This document shows, one piece after another, positions 18,283-27,715 of a DNA stretch of 64,000 nt. A model generated the notes under the pieces. The model worked only from the letters and a program-made list of their open reading frames with translations. It was not told where the DNA came from and ran no database searches. The stretch lies in the NCBI RefSeq assembly GCF_017745675.1, contig NZ_JAFLJM010000004.1:124001-188000 (forward strand), in the 5' to 3' direction. Both the position numbers and the translations under genes were made by a program. This DNA is from Alkalihalobacillus sp. BA299. Its GTDB lineage: Bacteria; Bacillota; Bacilli; Bacillales; Bacillaceae_F. The stretch's first letter is position 1. The number at the start of each line of letters is the position of its first letter.

Positions 18283-18437
18283 ACTTTTATATCCTCCATT
18301 CTATTTATGTTGTTCAAACTACCCAAACTATTTTATGGTTCGTCGATTCTTTAGTACATGTCAACAAGTATAGACACTTTAAAAAAGTGAATCTTTATTG
18401 ACAGCTAACCTTATCTCGTCCCTCCTTTAGACATAAA

Positions 18438-18451
18438 TGTTAGCGCTTACA
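18438..18451. promoter_or_regulatory. Catabolite-responsive element (CcpA site)
   Basis: TGTTAGCGCTTACA fits the cre consensus TGWNANCGNTNWCA at every position. It lies upstream of the NhaC-type gene, inside the gene-free region 18283-18759. The remainder of that region is AT-rich, with only a CACTTT/AAAGTG inverted repeat near 18375. Confidence 0.6.
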
Positions 18452-18709
18452 TTTATATCTATTTACCATAATATTCATTCGGTTCAAATCATATAGTGAA
18501 TTTAGATTATTTTATAAACTTTTAATTCAATAAACAATTATCCATAAGAGTGGAATTTACCCTTTTAAATTTATACAAAATGGCAATATATAAAATCTAT
18601 TAGAAAGTTATCCATCCCTTTGGTTGATAAAATATACGGTTAATTTGTCTTATACTCTATTTACTACTTTATTAAAATTACTTAATATGTTCGACTTCAC
18701 AATCGTTTC

Positions 18710-18747
18710 AAACCAAAAAAGCGCTTCAAATAGCGCTTCTTTGGTTT
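18710..18747 (-). terminator. Terminator of the 18760-19179 gene
   Basis: Hairpin AAGCGCT/AGCGCTT inside a longer AAACCAAA/TTGGTTT pairing, just downstream of the stop codon. Confidence 0.75.
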
Positions 18748-18759
18748 ACTGTATTACCG

Positions 18760-19179
18760 TTAAAGAAAGTCAGTAAACTTTATAATGAACATAGCGATAA
18801 TTGCAAGCATCAGTAATGTACTAAACATTTTTACTTTGTACACAAGATCCTCATAGGGTTGCTTGTTATCAATCGCTTCAAGAGATTCACGGACAAATTT
18901 TGCTGTAAGTCCTAAATAAGCCCCAATAACAATCCATACCGCAACAACAACAATCGTCCATAACGATAAATCAAATCTCATGAACAAACCTGTTACAAGC
19001 AGCACTATTAATGCACCGTGTGCGGCCCAAATTACCTTTTTGTATATCTTCAAGATTAACGGTATACGACCAGTACCTTCAGTAACATTTACATGAATTA
19101 ATACAGGTAAAGGAATTAACATAAAAAAGATAACTGAAATAAATAAATGGATTGCATAGATAATAATGTCTATAAACAT
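18760..19179 (-). CDS. Small four-helix membrane protein, unknown function
   Basis: 139 residues with four strongly hydrophobic segments (about 5-28, 48-68, 73-92 and 118-136) and short loops. It vaguely resembles CopD/DUF2269-type membrane proteins, but I do not recognise a firm family. ATG 19179 follows GAGGTG with eight bases spacing. It is divergent from the yneK-like gene and has its own terminator. Confidence 0.7.
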   Translation of the reverse strand: MFIDIIIYAIHLFISVIFFMLIPLPVLIHVNVTEGTGRIPLILKIYKKVIWAAHGALIVLLVTGLFMRFDLSLWTIVVVAVWIVIGAYLGLTAKFVRESLEAIDNKQPYEDLVYKVKMFSTLLMLAIIAMFIIKFTDFL

Positions 19180-19298
19180 CAATTAATCACCTCAATGTTC
19201 TATTTTATAGAAAATGAGTAAGCGAGTAAAATATATTTTATGTTCTTCTTCCATTATGTTAAAATCTAATGGTTAGATGAAAGTGTCGAGGTGTTTAT

Positions 19299-19724
19299 AT
19301 GTCAACATGGTTTATGTGGTTTATTGTTTTTTGGACCATCTTTTTAGTAACTGTTATGTTTATTGGCGGTTATTTTATGTTCCGAAAATTTCTAAAAAAA
19401 CTACCAAAAGAAGACGGCATGTCAATTTTAGATTGGCAAGATCATTATATTAGGGAAACAACACATTTATGGTCCGCTGATATGAAGCAACTGCTTGAGG
19501 AACTTGTTTCTCCAGTACCTGAACTCTTTCGCGATGTTGCTCGCCAGAAAATTGCTGGAAAAATTGGTGAATTAGCCATCGATGAAAAGGTAGACGAGAT
19601 AACAGAAGAACTTGTTGTTAAAGGATATATTTTAGCTACACCAAAAAGAGATCATAAGTTTTTATTGAAAAAACTTCGAGAAAAACAAATTGATGTTTCT
19701 CCGTATCAAGCATTGTTTAAATGA
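19299..19724 (+). CDS. yneK: YneK-like membrane-anchored protein (DUF2621)
   Basis: 141 residues. One N-terminal transmembrane segment (residues 4-28) is followed by a soluble, charged domain with LPKEDGMSILDWQDHYI, as in the Bacillus DUF2621/YneK family. The function is unknown. It converges with ccdC and shares the terminator at 19763-19797, the arrangement expected from the B. subtilis ccdA-ccdC-yneK region. Confidence 0.8.
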   Translation: MSTWFMWFIVFWTIFLVTVMFIGGYFMFRKFLKKLPKEDGMSILDWQDHYIRETTHLWSADMKQLLEELVSPVPELFRDVARQKIAGKIGELAIDEKVDEITEELVVKGYILATPKRDHKFLLKKLREKQIDVSPYQALFK

Positions 19725-19762
19725 AAAAAACACTTGATCCATTTTAATGTGTAATCCACCAT

Positions 19763-19797
19763 AATAAAAAAGAGGCTGATGTAGCCTCTTTTTTATT
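19763..19797. terminator. Bidirectional terminator between yneK and ccdC
   Basis: AATAAAAAAGAGGCT and AGCCTCTTTTTTATT form a perfect hairpin with T runs on both strands. Confidence 0.88.
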
Positions 19798-20299
19798 ATG
19801 TCTCTGCAGGTACCATTGATTTTTTACCACTATCTTTCAGTTGTTTCTCTACTTTTTTATAAGAAACGTACATCGATATTCTCCATGGGATGATCATGCC
19901 ATATGCTAACAAAAAGAACATACCACTTAGCTCTTCAACGTCAATGGAATCACCGATAATGATTTTAAACCCTATTCGGACAATAAGTAAGCCAACAAGA
20001 ATAAACACAAAAGCTTTCGAACGCTTCATATAAATTTCTTGATTTTTTATTTCAAAACTCGATGTTTTTATAAGTAATATTGAGAAGAGCATTCCCACCG
20101 ATAGAGCCTCGAGAACTTGTAGTGGTGCAGGTCGTGTCGGTTCATACAAAAACATGAGAAAACCTGTCGACATAAACAAAGGAGGTAAAACGATCTTTTT
20201 TACCGATGCAGGTTTTTTAATCGCTTTTAAACGAATAATGATTGCCAATGTGGCCATTATCGCTGCACCTATTGTTGCTAATAGGACCGATGTTGTCAT
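19796..20299 (-). CDS. ccdC: CcdC-family membrane protein (cytochrome c biogenesis-associated)
   Basis: A 167-residue membrane protein with four to five hydrophobic segments. In B. subtilis CcdC (YneJ) is encoded beside ccdA, although it is not strictly needed for cytochrome c maturation. Motifs such as PPLFMSTGFLMFLYEPTRP and GMIIPWRISMYVSYKKVE fit the family. The neighbour ccdA is missing here; a broken thioredoxin-like gene follows instead. GGGGG precedes the ATG. Confidence 0.85.
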   Translation of the reverse strand: MTTSVLLATIGAAIMATLAIIIRLKAIKKPASVKKIVLPPLFMSTGFLMFLYEPTRPAPLQVLEALSVGMLFSILLIKTSSFEIKNQEIYMKRSKAFVFILVGLLIVRIGFKIIIGDSIDVEELSGMFFLLAYGMIIPWRISMYVSYKKVEKQLKDSGKKSMVPAET

Positions 20300-20353
20300 T
20301 TGCAGCCCCCTTTCTAAAACGCTAAATTTTATTATAGCATATTCAAACCTATA

Positions 20354-20664
20354 TTACTTGATTTGGAATGGGACAAGCAAGGCTTTCGTAAAAATAATAA
20401 TACTCGCTGTAATTATAGCCCCAGGTCCACCTGCATAATAGATGAGGTTTCTCAAATCAAACAATAAGGTTGGGCTGAGAGTAAATGGCCAAAGTTTGTA
20501 GATAATAAGGAAAATAAATTTTCAAGTGAAAACGTCGGTGCATGATATCCTAATTGTGGTAATGTTAACTGACTATCCTTTATAGCTACTGATTGTTGGT
20601 AGTTGCCGAACCATACAAAAATACCCACCGTCAATATAAGGAACACTAAAGATAGTTTTTTCAA
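20354..20664 (-). pseudogene. Truncated thioredoxin-like (TlpA/ResA) gene joined to a membrane-protein tail
   Basis: The first frame starts at TTG 20664 after AAAGGAAA. It has a membrane anchor (residues 4-20) and LPQLGYHAPTFSLENL, the usual entry to a TlpA/ResA redoxin domain, but then reaches a stop at 20452 with no CxxC active site. A second frame overlaps and continues to a stop at 20354, encoding a hydrophobic tail with NLIYYAGGPGAIITASIIIF that I cannot assign. The simplest explanation is a deletion that removed the catalytic domain and fused two genes out of frame. Confidence 0.6.
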
Positions 20665-20679
20665 TATTCATTTCCTTTC

Positions 20680-21684
20680 TTACTGAACTTTTCCATGGTC
20701 AATTAAGATGTTCCAGCTAGTATCCGTTTCTTTTAATAGCAGTGAGGAATTGAGAGTGGTTACAACAAGTTGTCCATGTTCATTCACAACTAAATAATTA
20801 ATGGGTCCGTGCTCACGGGGGTATGAAACCTCTACACTCTTATCTCCAATCCAATGATAAAGCTGTTCATTTGTTTCATCATAATAATACACTTCTTTAT
20901 TACCAATCACTGCAAATCCGGTAATATTACCAGGTAAGATTTTTGTCCAATTCACTCCACTATCTTTAGATTGAAGTAACCCTTTAGCAGTAGCAGCAAA
21001 TACAATATTGTCATCTTCAGGTGAAAATGCAAGATTGTATATTCCATGATGGTCTAGCGGCAAGCCATTTGTTTCTATACGCTCCCAAGTAAAGCCCTGA
21101 TCTTTTGATCTAAAAATAAGCGATTGATAGTTATTTTTGTAGTCTAATGCAAATCCTAAGATGTGGTTTTCATCTTGATAACTGGCAGCTAACGCATGAA
21201 AGTCATACTCTCCAAGCAAGCTCCGTAACTCCCACGATTGACCATTATCTTCACTCCACATAAATCCAAGTGGATCTGGAAGTTCACTATCAAATCCTGG
21301 ATGACCACTTGACATTAGATAGTTAGTATTGGCGACACGACTGAACCCCATAAAATCATCTCGCATCGCCCCTAAAACGTATGCTTCTTGTAGTCCTACA
21401 AATTCAATTAGACCATGATGTGTCGCAATTAAATAACGCCCCGGCGAGCTTGGGTTCAGTTCAAGACCGTGAATATGACTAACTTCATTTGTTTCTTCAT
21501 TTACGGCATCTTTATCAACAGATTTTTTTTCTTCCTTAATTTCCTCTGTCTCTTCAACTAGTTCACTTTCTGTTTCTACTAATTCTCCTTCTTCTGGTAC
21601 TGCTTTCGATTGGCCACATGCCGAAAAAAGTACTGCTCCTGAAATAATAAATGAGTAAAGAAGTTGGTTTTTATATTTTTTCAT
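20680..21684 (-). CDS. Lipoprotein with BNR/WD40-like repeats (F510_1955-type)
   Basis: A 334-residue extracytoplasmic lipoprotein. A signal peptide ends in the lipobox FSAC, followed by an acidic Glu-rich linker. A beta-propeller-like domain then has repeated Asp-box-style turns such as SEDNGQSWELRS, SKDQGFTWERI and SKDSGVNWTKI. The family is often named glycosylhydrolase or sialidase-like, but enzymatic activity is not shown. ATG 21684 follows GGAGTG. It lies between the copper operon and the broken redoxin gene. Confidence 0.75.
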   Translation of the reverse strand: MKKYKNQLLYSFIISGAVLFSACGQSKAVPEEGELVETESELVEETEEIKEEKKSVDKDAVNEETNEVSHIHGLELNPSSPGRYLIATHHGLIEFVGLQEAYVLGAMRDDFMGFSRVANTNYLMSSGHPGFDSELPDPLGFMWSEDNGQSWELRSLLGEYDFHALAASYQDENHILGFALDYKNNYQSLIFRSKDQGFTWERIETNGLPLDHHGIYNLAFSPEDDNIVFAATAKGLLQSKDSGVNWTKILPGNITGFAVIGNKEVYYYDETNEQLYHWIGDKSVEVSYPREHGPINYLVVNEHGQLVVTTLNSSLLLKETDTSWNILIDHGKVQ

Positions 21685-21758
21685 TGTAGGCACTCCATTC
21701 CATTGTTCTTTAGGATAATCTTATAGAAGTATACTTTCATAAAGTGAATAAAATATGA

Positions 21759-21787
21759 AGGGAGCACAAACTTTCATTTGGCTCCCT
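21759..21787 (-). terminator. Terminator of the csoR-copA-copZ operon
   Basis: AGGGAGC and GCTCCCT form a stem about 30 bases downstream of the copZ stop. Confidence 0.7.
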
Positions 21788-21816
21788 CACTTTTGTAATT
21801 ATTACTATAAATTTTA

Positions 21817-22029
21817 TTACACGACATCAAAGCCAGTGTCTTGGATTTCAGATTTTAGTTTATCAATCGACACTTGGTTTTCATTAAATTCTACTGTTAC
21901 TTCTTTATTTTCCAAGCTAACCTCAGCTTTTGTGACCCCATCAATTTTTGATAACACACCTTCTACTGAAGCTTTACAGTGTCCACAAGTCATCCCATTT
22001 ACCTTAATCGTTTCTTCCATCATTTTCAT
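21817..22029 (-). CDS. copZ: Copper chaperone CopZ
   Basis: A 70-residue HMA-domain protein with the copper-binding GMTCGHC motif near residue 14. It carries Cu(I) to CopA. It is the last gene of the csoR-copA-copZ operon, the standard Bacillus arrangement, with a GGAGGAG ribosome site. Confidence 0.95.
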   Translation of the reverse strand: MKMMEETIKVNGMTCGHCKASVEGVLSKIDGVTKAEVSLENKEVTVEFNENQVSIDKLKSEIQDTGFDVV

Positions 22030-22056
22030 ATCTCCTCCATCAAATAAAATTTATAT

Positions 22057-24261
22057 TTAAAGCTTTACCCTTTTTAAACGCAAAGCATTACTAACAACAG
22101 AAACTGAACTGAATGCCATCGCTGCACCCGCAACCCAAGGGGCTAGTAATCCGGCAGCTGCAATTGGCAAGCCGATCGAATTGTATATAAATGCCCAAAA
22201 TAAGTTTTGCTTAATGTTTCGCATCGTTAATTGACTCATTTTAATAGCTTGCGGGACAGCTATTAAATCTCCACGCATTAAAGTGATATCAGATGCCTCA
22301 ATCGCCACATCTGTTCCGGTACCGATCGCCATTCCAATATCCGCAACAGCTAAAGCAGGTGCATCATTTATGCCGTCACCAATCATGATGACTTTTTGAC
22401 CTTGTTTCTTAAGCTCTTCCACCTTCAATGCCTTTTCATCTGGTAACACTTCAGCAAATACTAAATCTATTCCAACTTGTTTGGCGATCGCATTGGCAGT
22501 TCTTTTATTATCACCTGTTAACATGACGACTTTTAGTCCCATGCGTTGCAATTGTTGAACAGCCTCTTTCGACGTTTCTTTCACTTCATCAGCAACAGCA
22601 ACAATCGCTATAAGTTGACCATCTTTTGCTGCAAGCATTGCTGTTTTTCCTTCTAATTCGAGTTTGGTCAACGTTTGCTCATGCTGATCCTCAATTACAA
22701 TACCATAATCATGCATTAACCTTCTAGTTCCAACGATCACTTCAGCTTGATCAACTGTCCCTTTTATACCTCTACCTGGTATCGCCTCAAATCGTTCAGG
22801 CGGTATGATTTGTAGATTTCTAGCTTGAGCTCCTTTTACAATCGCTCGAGCTAGAGGGTGTTCGGAATTTTGTTCAAGACTTGCGATCCACTGCAATGTG
22901 AGATCTTCATTCGACGTATCATACACAAAAAGGTCGGTTAACGATGGTTCACCTTTTGTGATCGTACCCGTCTTATCAAAGACGACAGTGGTAATTTTAT
23001 GAGCTGTTTCTAACTGTTCTCCACCTTTAAACAGAATTCCATATTCAGCCCCTTTTCCAGTACCGACCATAATTGAAGTAGGTGTCGCTAATCCTAATGC
23101 ACATGGACATGCAATCACTAAGACTGCTGTAAAATTGATCAGTGCTACTTCAAAACTAGCTCCTAAGAAAAAGTACCATAAAACAAAGGATATGAAAGCA
23201 ATTCCGAAAGCACTCGGAACAAAGTATCCTGAGATAACATCTGCCATACGTTGAATCGGTGCTTTAGATGTTTGGGCATCCTCAACTATTTTTACAATTT
23301 GAGCAAGAGTTGAATCTTTGCCTACTTTTGTCGCTTTCAATTTAAAACTCCCGTGTGTATTCATCGTCGCACCAATAACTTCGTCGTCAATTTTTTTATC
23401 AACGGGTATACTTTCACCAGTGAGCATTGATTCGTCAACACTCGAATATCCTTCAACGATGATACCGTCAACAGGTATTTTCTCACCTGGCTTCACAACA
23501 ACGACATCATTAAATTCTACTTGTTCAATTGGAACTTCGATTTCCTCTCCGTTTTTAATTACGACTGCTCTTTTAGCCTGTAAACTAAGCATTTTCTTAA
23601 TTGCTTCTGAAGTTCTTCCTTTTGCTTTTGCTTCTAGTAGTTTTCCAAGAAGGATTAGAGTAATAATGATCGCACTTGTTTCAAAAAACAAGTATACTTC
23701 CCCCTGTATTACAAGCCAAACGGAATAAACGTATGCAGCAGTAGTTCCCATCGCCACTAATACATCCATATTAGCACTTTTATTTTTTAAATTTTTATAG
23801 GCCCCTTTGTAAAATTGCCAACCAGCGTAAAACTGAACTGGTGTCGCTAAGACCCACTGCAAGTAGCCATTCATTAACCAATGAGGTAATAGCATTTTTT
23901 CAGGGAAGAAATGGTCTATCATCGTTACAAAAAGCGGCAGCGAAAAAATAAGAGCAAATACAAATTTATTACGTTGCTTACGTATTTCTTGCTCCTTTTC
24001 GTCGACATTAGGACGTTCGTCTTCATCCACCTTTGCTTCAAATCCTAATTTTTGTATTTTGCTTGTAATCATTTCAAGGTCTGTAATACCTTCATAAAAG
24101 GAAACGGATCCTTTTTCTAACGGAAGATTAACCTGAACCTCTTTCACGCCTTCCATCTTGCCAACGACTTTTTCAATTCTTGAAGAACAAGCCGCACATG
24201 TCATGCCCTTAATATTTAGCTCTACTTTTTTGAATGGTATATTCATTTCCTTTTTATCCAT
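22057..24261 (-). CDS. copA: Copper-exporting P1B-type ATPase CopA
   Basis: A 734-residue Cu(I)-translocating ATPase of the cytoplasmic membrane. It shows one N-terminal HMA domain with GMTCAAC, the membrane CPC motif ([11 protein letters not shown]), the phosphorylation site [13 protein letters not shown] of the actuator domain, the HP motif SEHPLA and [10 protein letters not shown]. Many Bacillus CopA proteins have two HMA domains; this one has one, and length and order are otherwise complete. ATG 24261 is preferred to GTG 24270. Confidence 0.95.
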   Translation of the reverse strand: MDKKEMNIPFKKVELNIKGMTCAACSSRIEKVVGKMEGVKEVQVNLPLEKGSVSFYEGITDLEMITSKIQKLGFEAKVDEDERPNVDEKEQEIRKQRNKFVFALIFSLPLFVTMIDHFFPEKMLLPHWLMNGYLQWVLATPVQFYAGWQFYKGAYKNLKNKSANMDVLVAMGTTAAYVYSVWLVIQGEVYLFFETSAIIITLILLGKLLEAKAKGRTSEAIKKMLSLQAKRAVVIKNGEEIEVPIEQVEFNDVVVVKPGEKIPVDGIIVEGYSSVDESMLTGESIPVDKKIDDEVIGATMNTHGSFKLKATKVGKDSTLAQIVKIVEDAQTSKAPIQRMADVISGYFVPSAFGIAFISFVLWYFFLGASFEVALINFTAVLVIACPCALGLATPTSIMVGTGKGAEYGILFKGGEQLETAHKITTVVFDKTGTITKGEPSLTDLFVYDTSNEDLTLQWIASLEQNSEHPLARAIVKGAQARNLQIIPPERFEAIPGRGIKGTVDQAEVIVGTRRLMHDYGIVIEDQHEQTLTKLELEGKTAMLAAKDGQLIAIVAVADEVKETSKEAVQQLQRMGLKVVMLTGDNKRTANAIAKQVGIDLVFAEVLPDEKALKVEELKKQGQKVIMIGDGINDAPALAVADIGMAIGTGTDVAIEASDITLMRGDLIAVPQAIKMSQLTMRNIKQNLFWAFIYNSIGLPIAAAGLLAPWVAGAAMAFSSVSVVSNALRLKRVKL

Positions 24262-24277
24262 CACGTTCACCTGCCTT

Positions 24278-24601
24278 TTATTTTGTAAATTGATGGATTA
24301 CCTTCATTAGCTCATCTAAGGCTGCTTCTTCTTCACCTGATTTAATCGCATTAGCAACGCAACCTTTTGTATGTTGCTCTAATAATGTATACCCGACTTT
24401 CTTTAAAGCAGCATTGACCGCCGATAATTGAACAAGTACATCGACACAATACCTGTCTTCATCAATCATTTTTTGTATACCCCTTACTTGCCCTTCAATT
24501 CTCTTTAAGCGATTTTGAAGCTTTTCTTTATCTTCCTTACGTTTTAATACTGAAAACGATGGCTTTTCATTAATGACTTCTAGCGGTATTTCTTTTCTCA
24601 T
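24278..24601 (-). CDS. csoR: Copper-sensing repressor CsoR
   Basis: A 107-residue CsoR/DUF156 repressor. The Cu(I) ligands Cys-His-Cys are seen in RYCVDVLVQ and in the pair LLEQHTKGC. The N-terminal tail is slightly extended. Copper binding releases the operon promoter at 24630-24658. It is first in the csoR-copA-copZ operon, and GAGGTG precedes the ATG. Confidence 0.94.
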   Translation of the reverse strand: MRKEIPLEVINEKPSFSVLKRKEDKEKLQNRLKRIEGQVRGIQKMIDEDRYCVDVLVQLSAVNAALKKVGYTLLEQHTKGCVANAIKSGEEEAALDELMKVIHQFTK

Positions 24602-24629
24602 AAGATCACCTCACACATATAATATAAAT

Positions 24630-24658
24630 AATATACCCCTGTACCGTATTATTGTCAA
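24630..24658 (-). promoter_or_regulatory. csoR promoter with embedded CsoR operator
   Basis: On the minus strand TTGACA (-35) is 17 bases from TATATT (-10). The spacer holds ATACGGTACAGGGGTAT, a GC-rich, partly palindromic box like known CsoR operators, so the repressor would block RNA polymerase. Confidence 0.75.
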
Positions 24659-24790
24659 TAATACTGCCTTTTGTTAACTATTATTCTTGTATAATATTTA
24701 CAAATAATTGTGTAATATTCTAACAACCTGTTGTGGTTTTATCCAGTATTTTGTATAATTTTTAATAGATGTAAAACAAAGGAGAACATC

Positions 24791-24976
24791 ATGTGTAGAG
24801 AGGATATATTAGCAACAATAGAAGAACAAAGAAACAAGTTAGTTACGATAGGACTAATTTACGGGTTAAGTTCTCCTATTGCAGTAAAAAAGAGTCAAGA
24901 GCTCGATAAACTATTAAACTACTATGATCAAATAAGTCAAGAAAACGAGAGTGTAAAAGAATTAAAAAAGCCTTAA
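24791..24976 (+). CDS. Spo0E-family aspartyl-phosphate phosphatase
   Basis: A 61-residue two-helix protein of the Spo0E/YnzD/YisI family, which removes phosphate from Spo0A-P. The motif SQELDKLL (SxxxD) is present near residue 35. The frame is open further upstream, but AAAGGAG sits before ATG 24791, giving MCREDILATIEEQRNKL. It occupies about the same backbone position as B. subtilis ynzD. Confidence 0.85.
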   Translation: MCREDILATIEEQRNKLVTIGLIYGLSSPIAVKKSQELDKLLNYYDQISQENESVKELKKP

Positions 24977-25009
24977 CTCCTACAATCAACTAAGAGTTAA
25001 GGCTTTTTT
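24964..25009. terminator. Bidirectional terminator after the Spo0E-like gene
   Basis: AAAAAAGCCTTAACTC pairs perfectly with GAGTTAAGGCTTTTTT. It also closes the ABC-transporter remnant on the other strand. Confidence 0.88.
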
Positions 25010-25011
25010 AG

Positions 25012-26012
25012 TTATGAAACATTTACTTCTTTTTCGGCTCCTTGTTGTAATAAATACATTTTATGGTAAATTCCAGCTTGTTTTAATAGTTCCTCATGAT
25101 TACCATATTCAACAATCTCCCCTTGGTGAAGAACGATAATATGATCTGCATCTTTAATAGTAGACAGTCTATGTGCAATGGCAATCGTTGTTCTATTTTT
25201 CCGCATTTTTTCTAATGCTTTTTGTATGGCCGCTTCTGTTTCCGTATCAACACTAGCTGTTGCCTCATCCAAAATTAATATTTTCGGGTGATTTGAATCG
25301 GGGCAAGCTCATCATGGTCCAATACTTTAAATACCCTCCCAGCAGAAACAATGGCTTGCTGGAATAAAGAAAGTCGCATCATCATTTGATTCACCGGTTA
25401 AAAAAATCGATCTAAGTAATTATCAAACGCATACAAAACACCTATTTCAATCGGACCATTCAAAGAAGTTATACCAAAATAATTTAAAATTAAAATTAGT
25501 GCTAAAATCGAAACAAAATCAACCGCTGGTCTGAGTAATAGTCCATCTAATTTCATACTTTTCATCCAAGCGTCTTGGTGCTGATCATTTATTGCTTTAA
25601 ACTCTTCTCTCATTCGTCGCTCTTGGCGAAATAATTGAATAATGGACATTCCTTAAATCGACTCATTTAATTTAGCATTCAGTTGACTAAGCTTTTCACT
25701 CATATCAGCATAAAAGCGTGAACTGAATTTACGATACATTTGCATAAGTAAAAATAATACAGGTAATAAAAATAAACAGAAAAATGCTAATTGAATATTT
25801 AAATAAAACATGGCAATAAAAATACCCATTAAAAAGATAAAGTTTTGCACAAACGTCGCAAGAACAGTAACATATAAATCTTTAACCGATTCCGTATCGT
25901 TTGTATTTCTTGAAACTAATGCTCCGGCTGGAGTTCTATCAAAAAATGAAAGTCCTAGTTTTTGTACTTTTGAAAAAACATCAATCCAGAGAGATTTTAC
26001 ATCAATTTTGAA
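25012..26012 (-). pseudogene. Decayed multidrug ABC exporter (YheH-like half transporter)
   Basis: Read on the minus strand the remnant begins inside the membrane domain (LGLSFFDRTPAGALVSR) and runs through transmembrane helices. It meets TAA in NESI*GMSIIQLFRQ at about 25650 and another TAA after DNYLDRFF at about 25398. It then jumps near 25270-25300 from the linker straight to [14 protein letters not shown], the D-loop region. Walker A, Q-loop and signature are therefore deleted, and the N-terminus is missing. The last 86 residues of the ATPase domain, including the H-loop IAHRLSTIK, are intact. Confidence 0.88.
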
Positions 26013-26156
26013 GATTTAGTTGATGTAAGAAGTTAAGCTGAAATAATATGTAATATTATGTGATTATTTTTAAACAATTATTCAAAAAACTATTGATTTA
26101 TAATCTCCTACCCTTTAATATTATTTCTTGGATACGTATTCGAGGGAGGCTTTTTT

Positions 26157-26288
26157 ATGTTAGGAATGTTAAGCGATGAGGATTTATTGGAGGCATATAA
26201 CAAGTCAATTAAGTGTAACCTACCTAAAGATTTCATCGAACTATTGAAGACAGAATTACTCAAAAGAGAACTTGTACACGCTAAATAA
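26157..26288 (+). CDS. sda: Sporulation checkpoint inhibitor Sda
   Basis: A 43-residue protein beginning MLGMLSDEDLLEAYNKSIK and ending near LLKRELVHAK, matching the helical-hairpin Sda protein. In B. subtilis Sda binds sensor kinases such as KinA and blocks Spo0A phosphorylation when replication is disturbed. A strong GAGGGAGG lies before ATG 26157. In B. subtilis sda is regulated by DnaA; I see no perfect DnaA box in the 60 bases upstream. Confidence 0.82.
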   Translation: MLGMLSDEDLLEAYNKSIKCNLPKDFIELLKTELLKRELVHAK

Positions 26289-26306
26289 CTATCTAGTGTC
26301 ATTAAT

Positions 26307-26333
26307 GGTTTTTAAACCCCTAAAGCGTTACAT
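26307..26333. repeat. Direct repeat, copy 1 of 2
   Basis: GGTTTTTA followed by TAAAGCGTTACAT after a short variable spacer. The second copy is at 28226-28253, in the same orientation, at the 3' end of the integrase remnant. The two enclose the DUF3231 gene and the small ORF. Confidence 0.45.
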
Positions 26334-26472
26334 AATAAAGACATGTACAATACGATATAAATTTTCAACGATTAAAAATTTGCATTCGGACAAATAAGTA
26401 TTCGCTTCATTAAAAAATCCTTCTTCTAACGGAGCGGTATTATTGAATAAGATTTTTTGGTAAAATTTAAAA

Positions 26473-26494
26473 CACCTCCCATTAACGAGAGGTG
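26473..26494 (-). terminator. Terminator of the DUF3231 gene
   Basis: CACCT/AGGTG stem just downstream of the stop codon, followed on the minus strand by a T-rich stretch (TTTTAAATTTTA). Confidence 0.6.
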
Positions 26495-26505
26495 CCCTTG
26501 GTTAA

Positions 26506-27510
26506 TTATGTGTCTTTTGCAAGGTTTTTTCTATTCGGAGCAAGCGGAGGCTGCTCTAACCACTTATATTGCGTCATAATATTGAACCATTCTTTTGTCA
26601 CCATCAAGTTTTTCAATATAATCTTTTCATAAGTTACTGCAAGGTCTGTTCGCATTGCGGAAGCAAGTCCTGTTCCATGATAGGCTTGTGCGGTTTGTAG
26701 TAGGAATCCAATATGATACAACATTAACTTATCTGAAAAAGGAGAATCCTGAGAAGTTGTGACTTCTGATTCCCACGACATTGGTACAGGTAAATTATCT
26801 TTTTTTAATATATTACTAAGTGATTGAATTTGGTTATTTGAGGTTTTTTGTGATGATTCTAAAAATCTTCTCACTTCTTTAGATTGAGCAACTTGGCTAA
26901 ATGCAATAGAAAGAGTTTTCTCCAATATCTTCTTTTTCAAATTAAACGAAAGGCTGATAATTTCAGTCGCAGCTAAAGGTCGTTTGTCCCCAAAGTAGCC
27001 ATCTAAAAATTGTTGACCTGAAATAAATTCAGGAGTTACTTCAGAATAAAAGTAAGGGTCTCTTTGAAAGTGTCCCTTTTCTAAAAGTAATTCAATTGTT
27101 TGATGGTACATTCTTTTTCCATCATTATCGCATGAATCATAAAAATATCTTAAATCCTTTCTTACAGAGGCGCTAAATGATGTTATGTGTCCCAATAAAC
27201 CATGTAACGTCATAATGTGTAAATAGTGTAAACAAAATATGTCCGAAAACAATCTTTTTGTCCCTTTATTAAGGTCTGAATCAGTAAATCCAATTGGGAC
27301 AGGAAATCCTTCGTTTTCAATAAACCTAGTTATCTGTTTTTTCTGTTTTTCAAATGTATATATCGCATCTTCAAAAATTGTTCTAATCTTTTCATCTTCT
27401 ATAATGGATAACATATACTTGTTTACAATATCAACAGCTGTACCATTAACATATTCTCCCCACAATGTCCCTATCTCAGCAGATGTGAGCTTTAAATCCT
27501 CTTTATCCAT
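26506..27510 (-). CDS. DUF3231 protein (tandem CotF/ferritin-like helical domains)
   Basis: 334 residues forming two similar all-helical halves (about 8-165 and 180-330). Each has a long helix with a conserved LPVPMS/FPVPIG turn followed by an acidic helix (ENEGFPVPIG in the first half, KDNLPVPMS in the second). DUF3231 proteins occur in spore formers and resemble CotF-like spore proteins; the function is not known. GAGGTG precedes the ATG. The gene lies alone between the sda gene and the integrase remnant. Confidence 0.8.
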   Translation of the reverse strand: MDKEDLKLTSAEIGTLWGEYVNGTAVDIVNKYMLSIIEDEKIRTIFEDAIYTFEKQKKQITRFIENEGFPVPIGFTDSDLNKGTKRLFSDIFCLHYLHIMTLHGLLGHITSFSASVRKDLRYFYDSCDNDGKRMYHQTIELLLEKGHFQRDPYFYSEVTPEFISGQQFLDGYFGDKRPLAATEIISLSFNLKKKILEKTLSIAFSQVAQSKEVRRFLESSQKTSNNQIQSLSNILKKDNLPVPMSWESEVTTSQDSPFSDKLMLYHIGFLLQTAQAYHGTGLASAMRTDLAVTYEKIILKNLMVTKEWFNIMTQYKWLEQPPLAPNRKNLAKDT

Positions 27511-27637
27511 AAAATCACCTCATATAATATATTTTACTATTTTGGATAGAAATATAAATTTCTTTAAAAATATAAAGGAAATGTAAAGTTTGAATCCTTG
27601 AGACTATCATATATAAGTATGAATGGTGTATTAACTA

Positions 27638-27671
27638 AAAAAGGTAAGCAAAGCATTTTACTTACCTTTTT
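27638..27671. terminator. Terminator downstream of the small 27716-27835 ORF
   Basis: AAAAAGGTAAG and CTTACCTTTTT form a perfect stem with T runs on both strands. The only nearby gene ending toward it is the small minus-strand ORF. Confidence 0.8.
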
Positions 27672-27715
27672 CGTAAACAATGCAAACAGGTAATACTTGA
27701 TGAATATTCAATAAT

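Noticed and set aside
20452..20664. A standalone 70-residue exported protein
   Set aside because: Its N-terminus is a redoxin entry sequence that ends abruptly without the CxxC site, which fits a truncation better than a real small protein.
25398..25850. In-frame stops in the ABC exporter as possible selenocysteine codons, since selB is present
   Set aside because: Both stops are TAA, not TGA, and the gene also lacks its ATP-binding core, so decay is the explanation.
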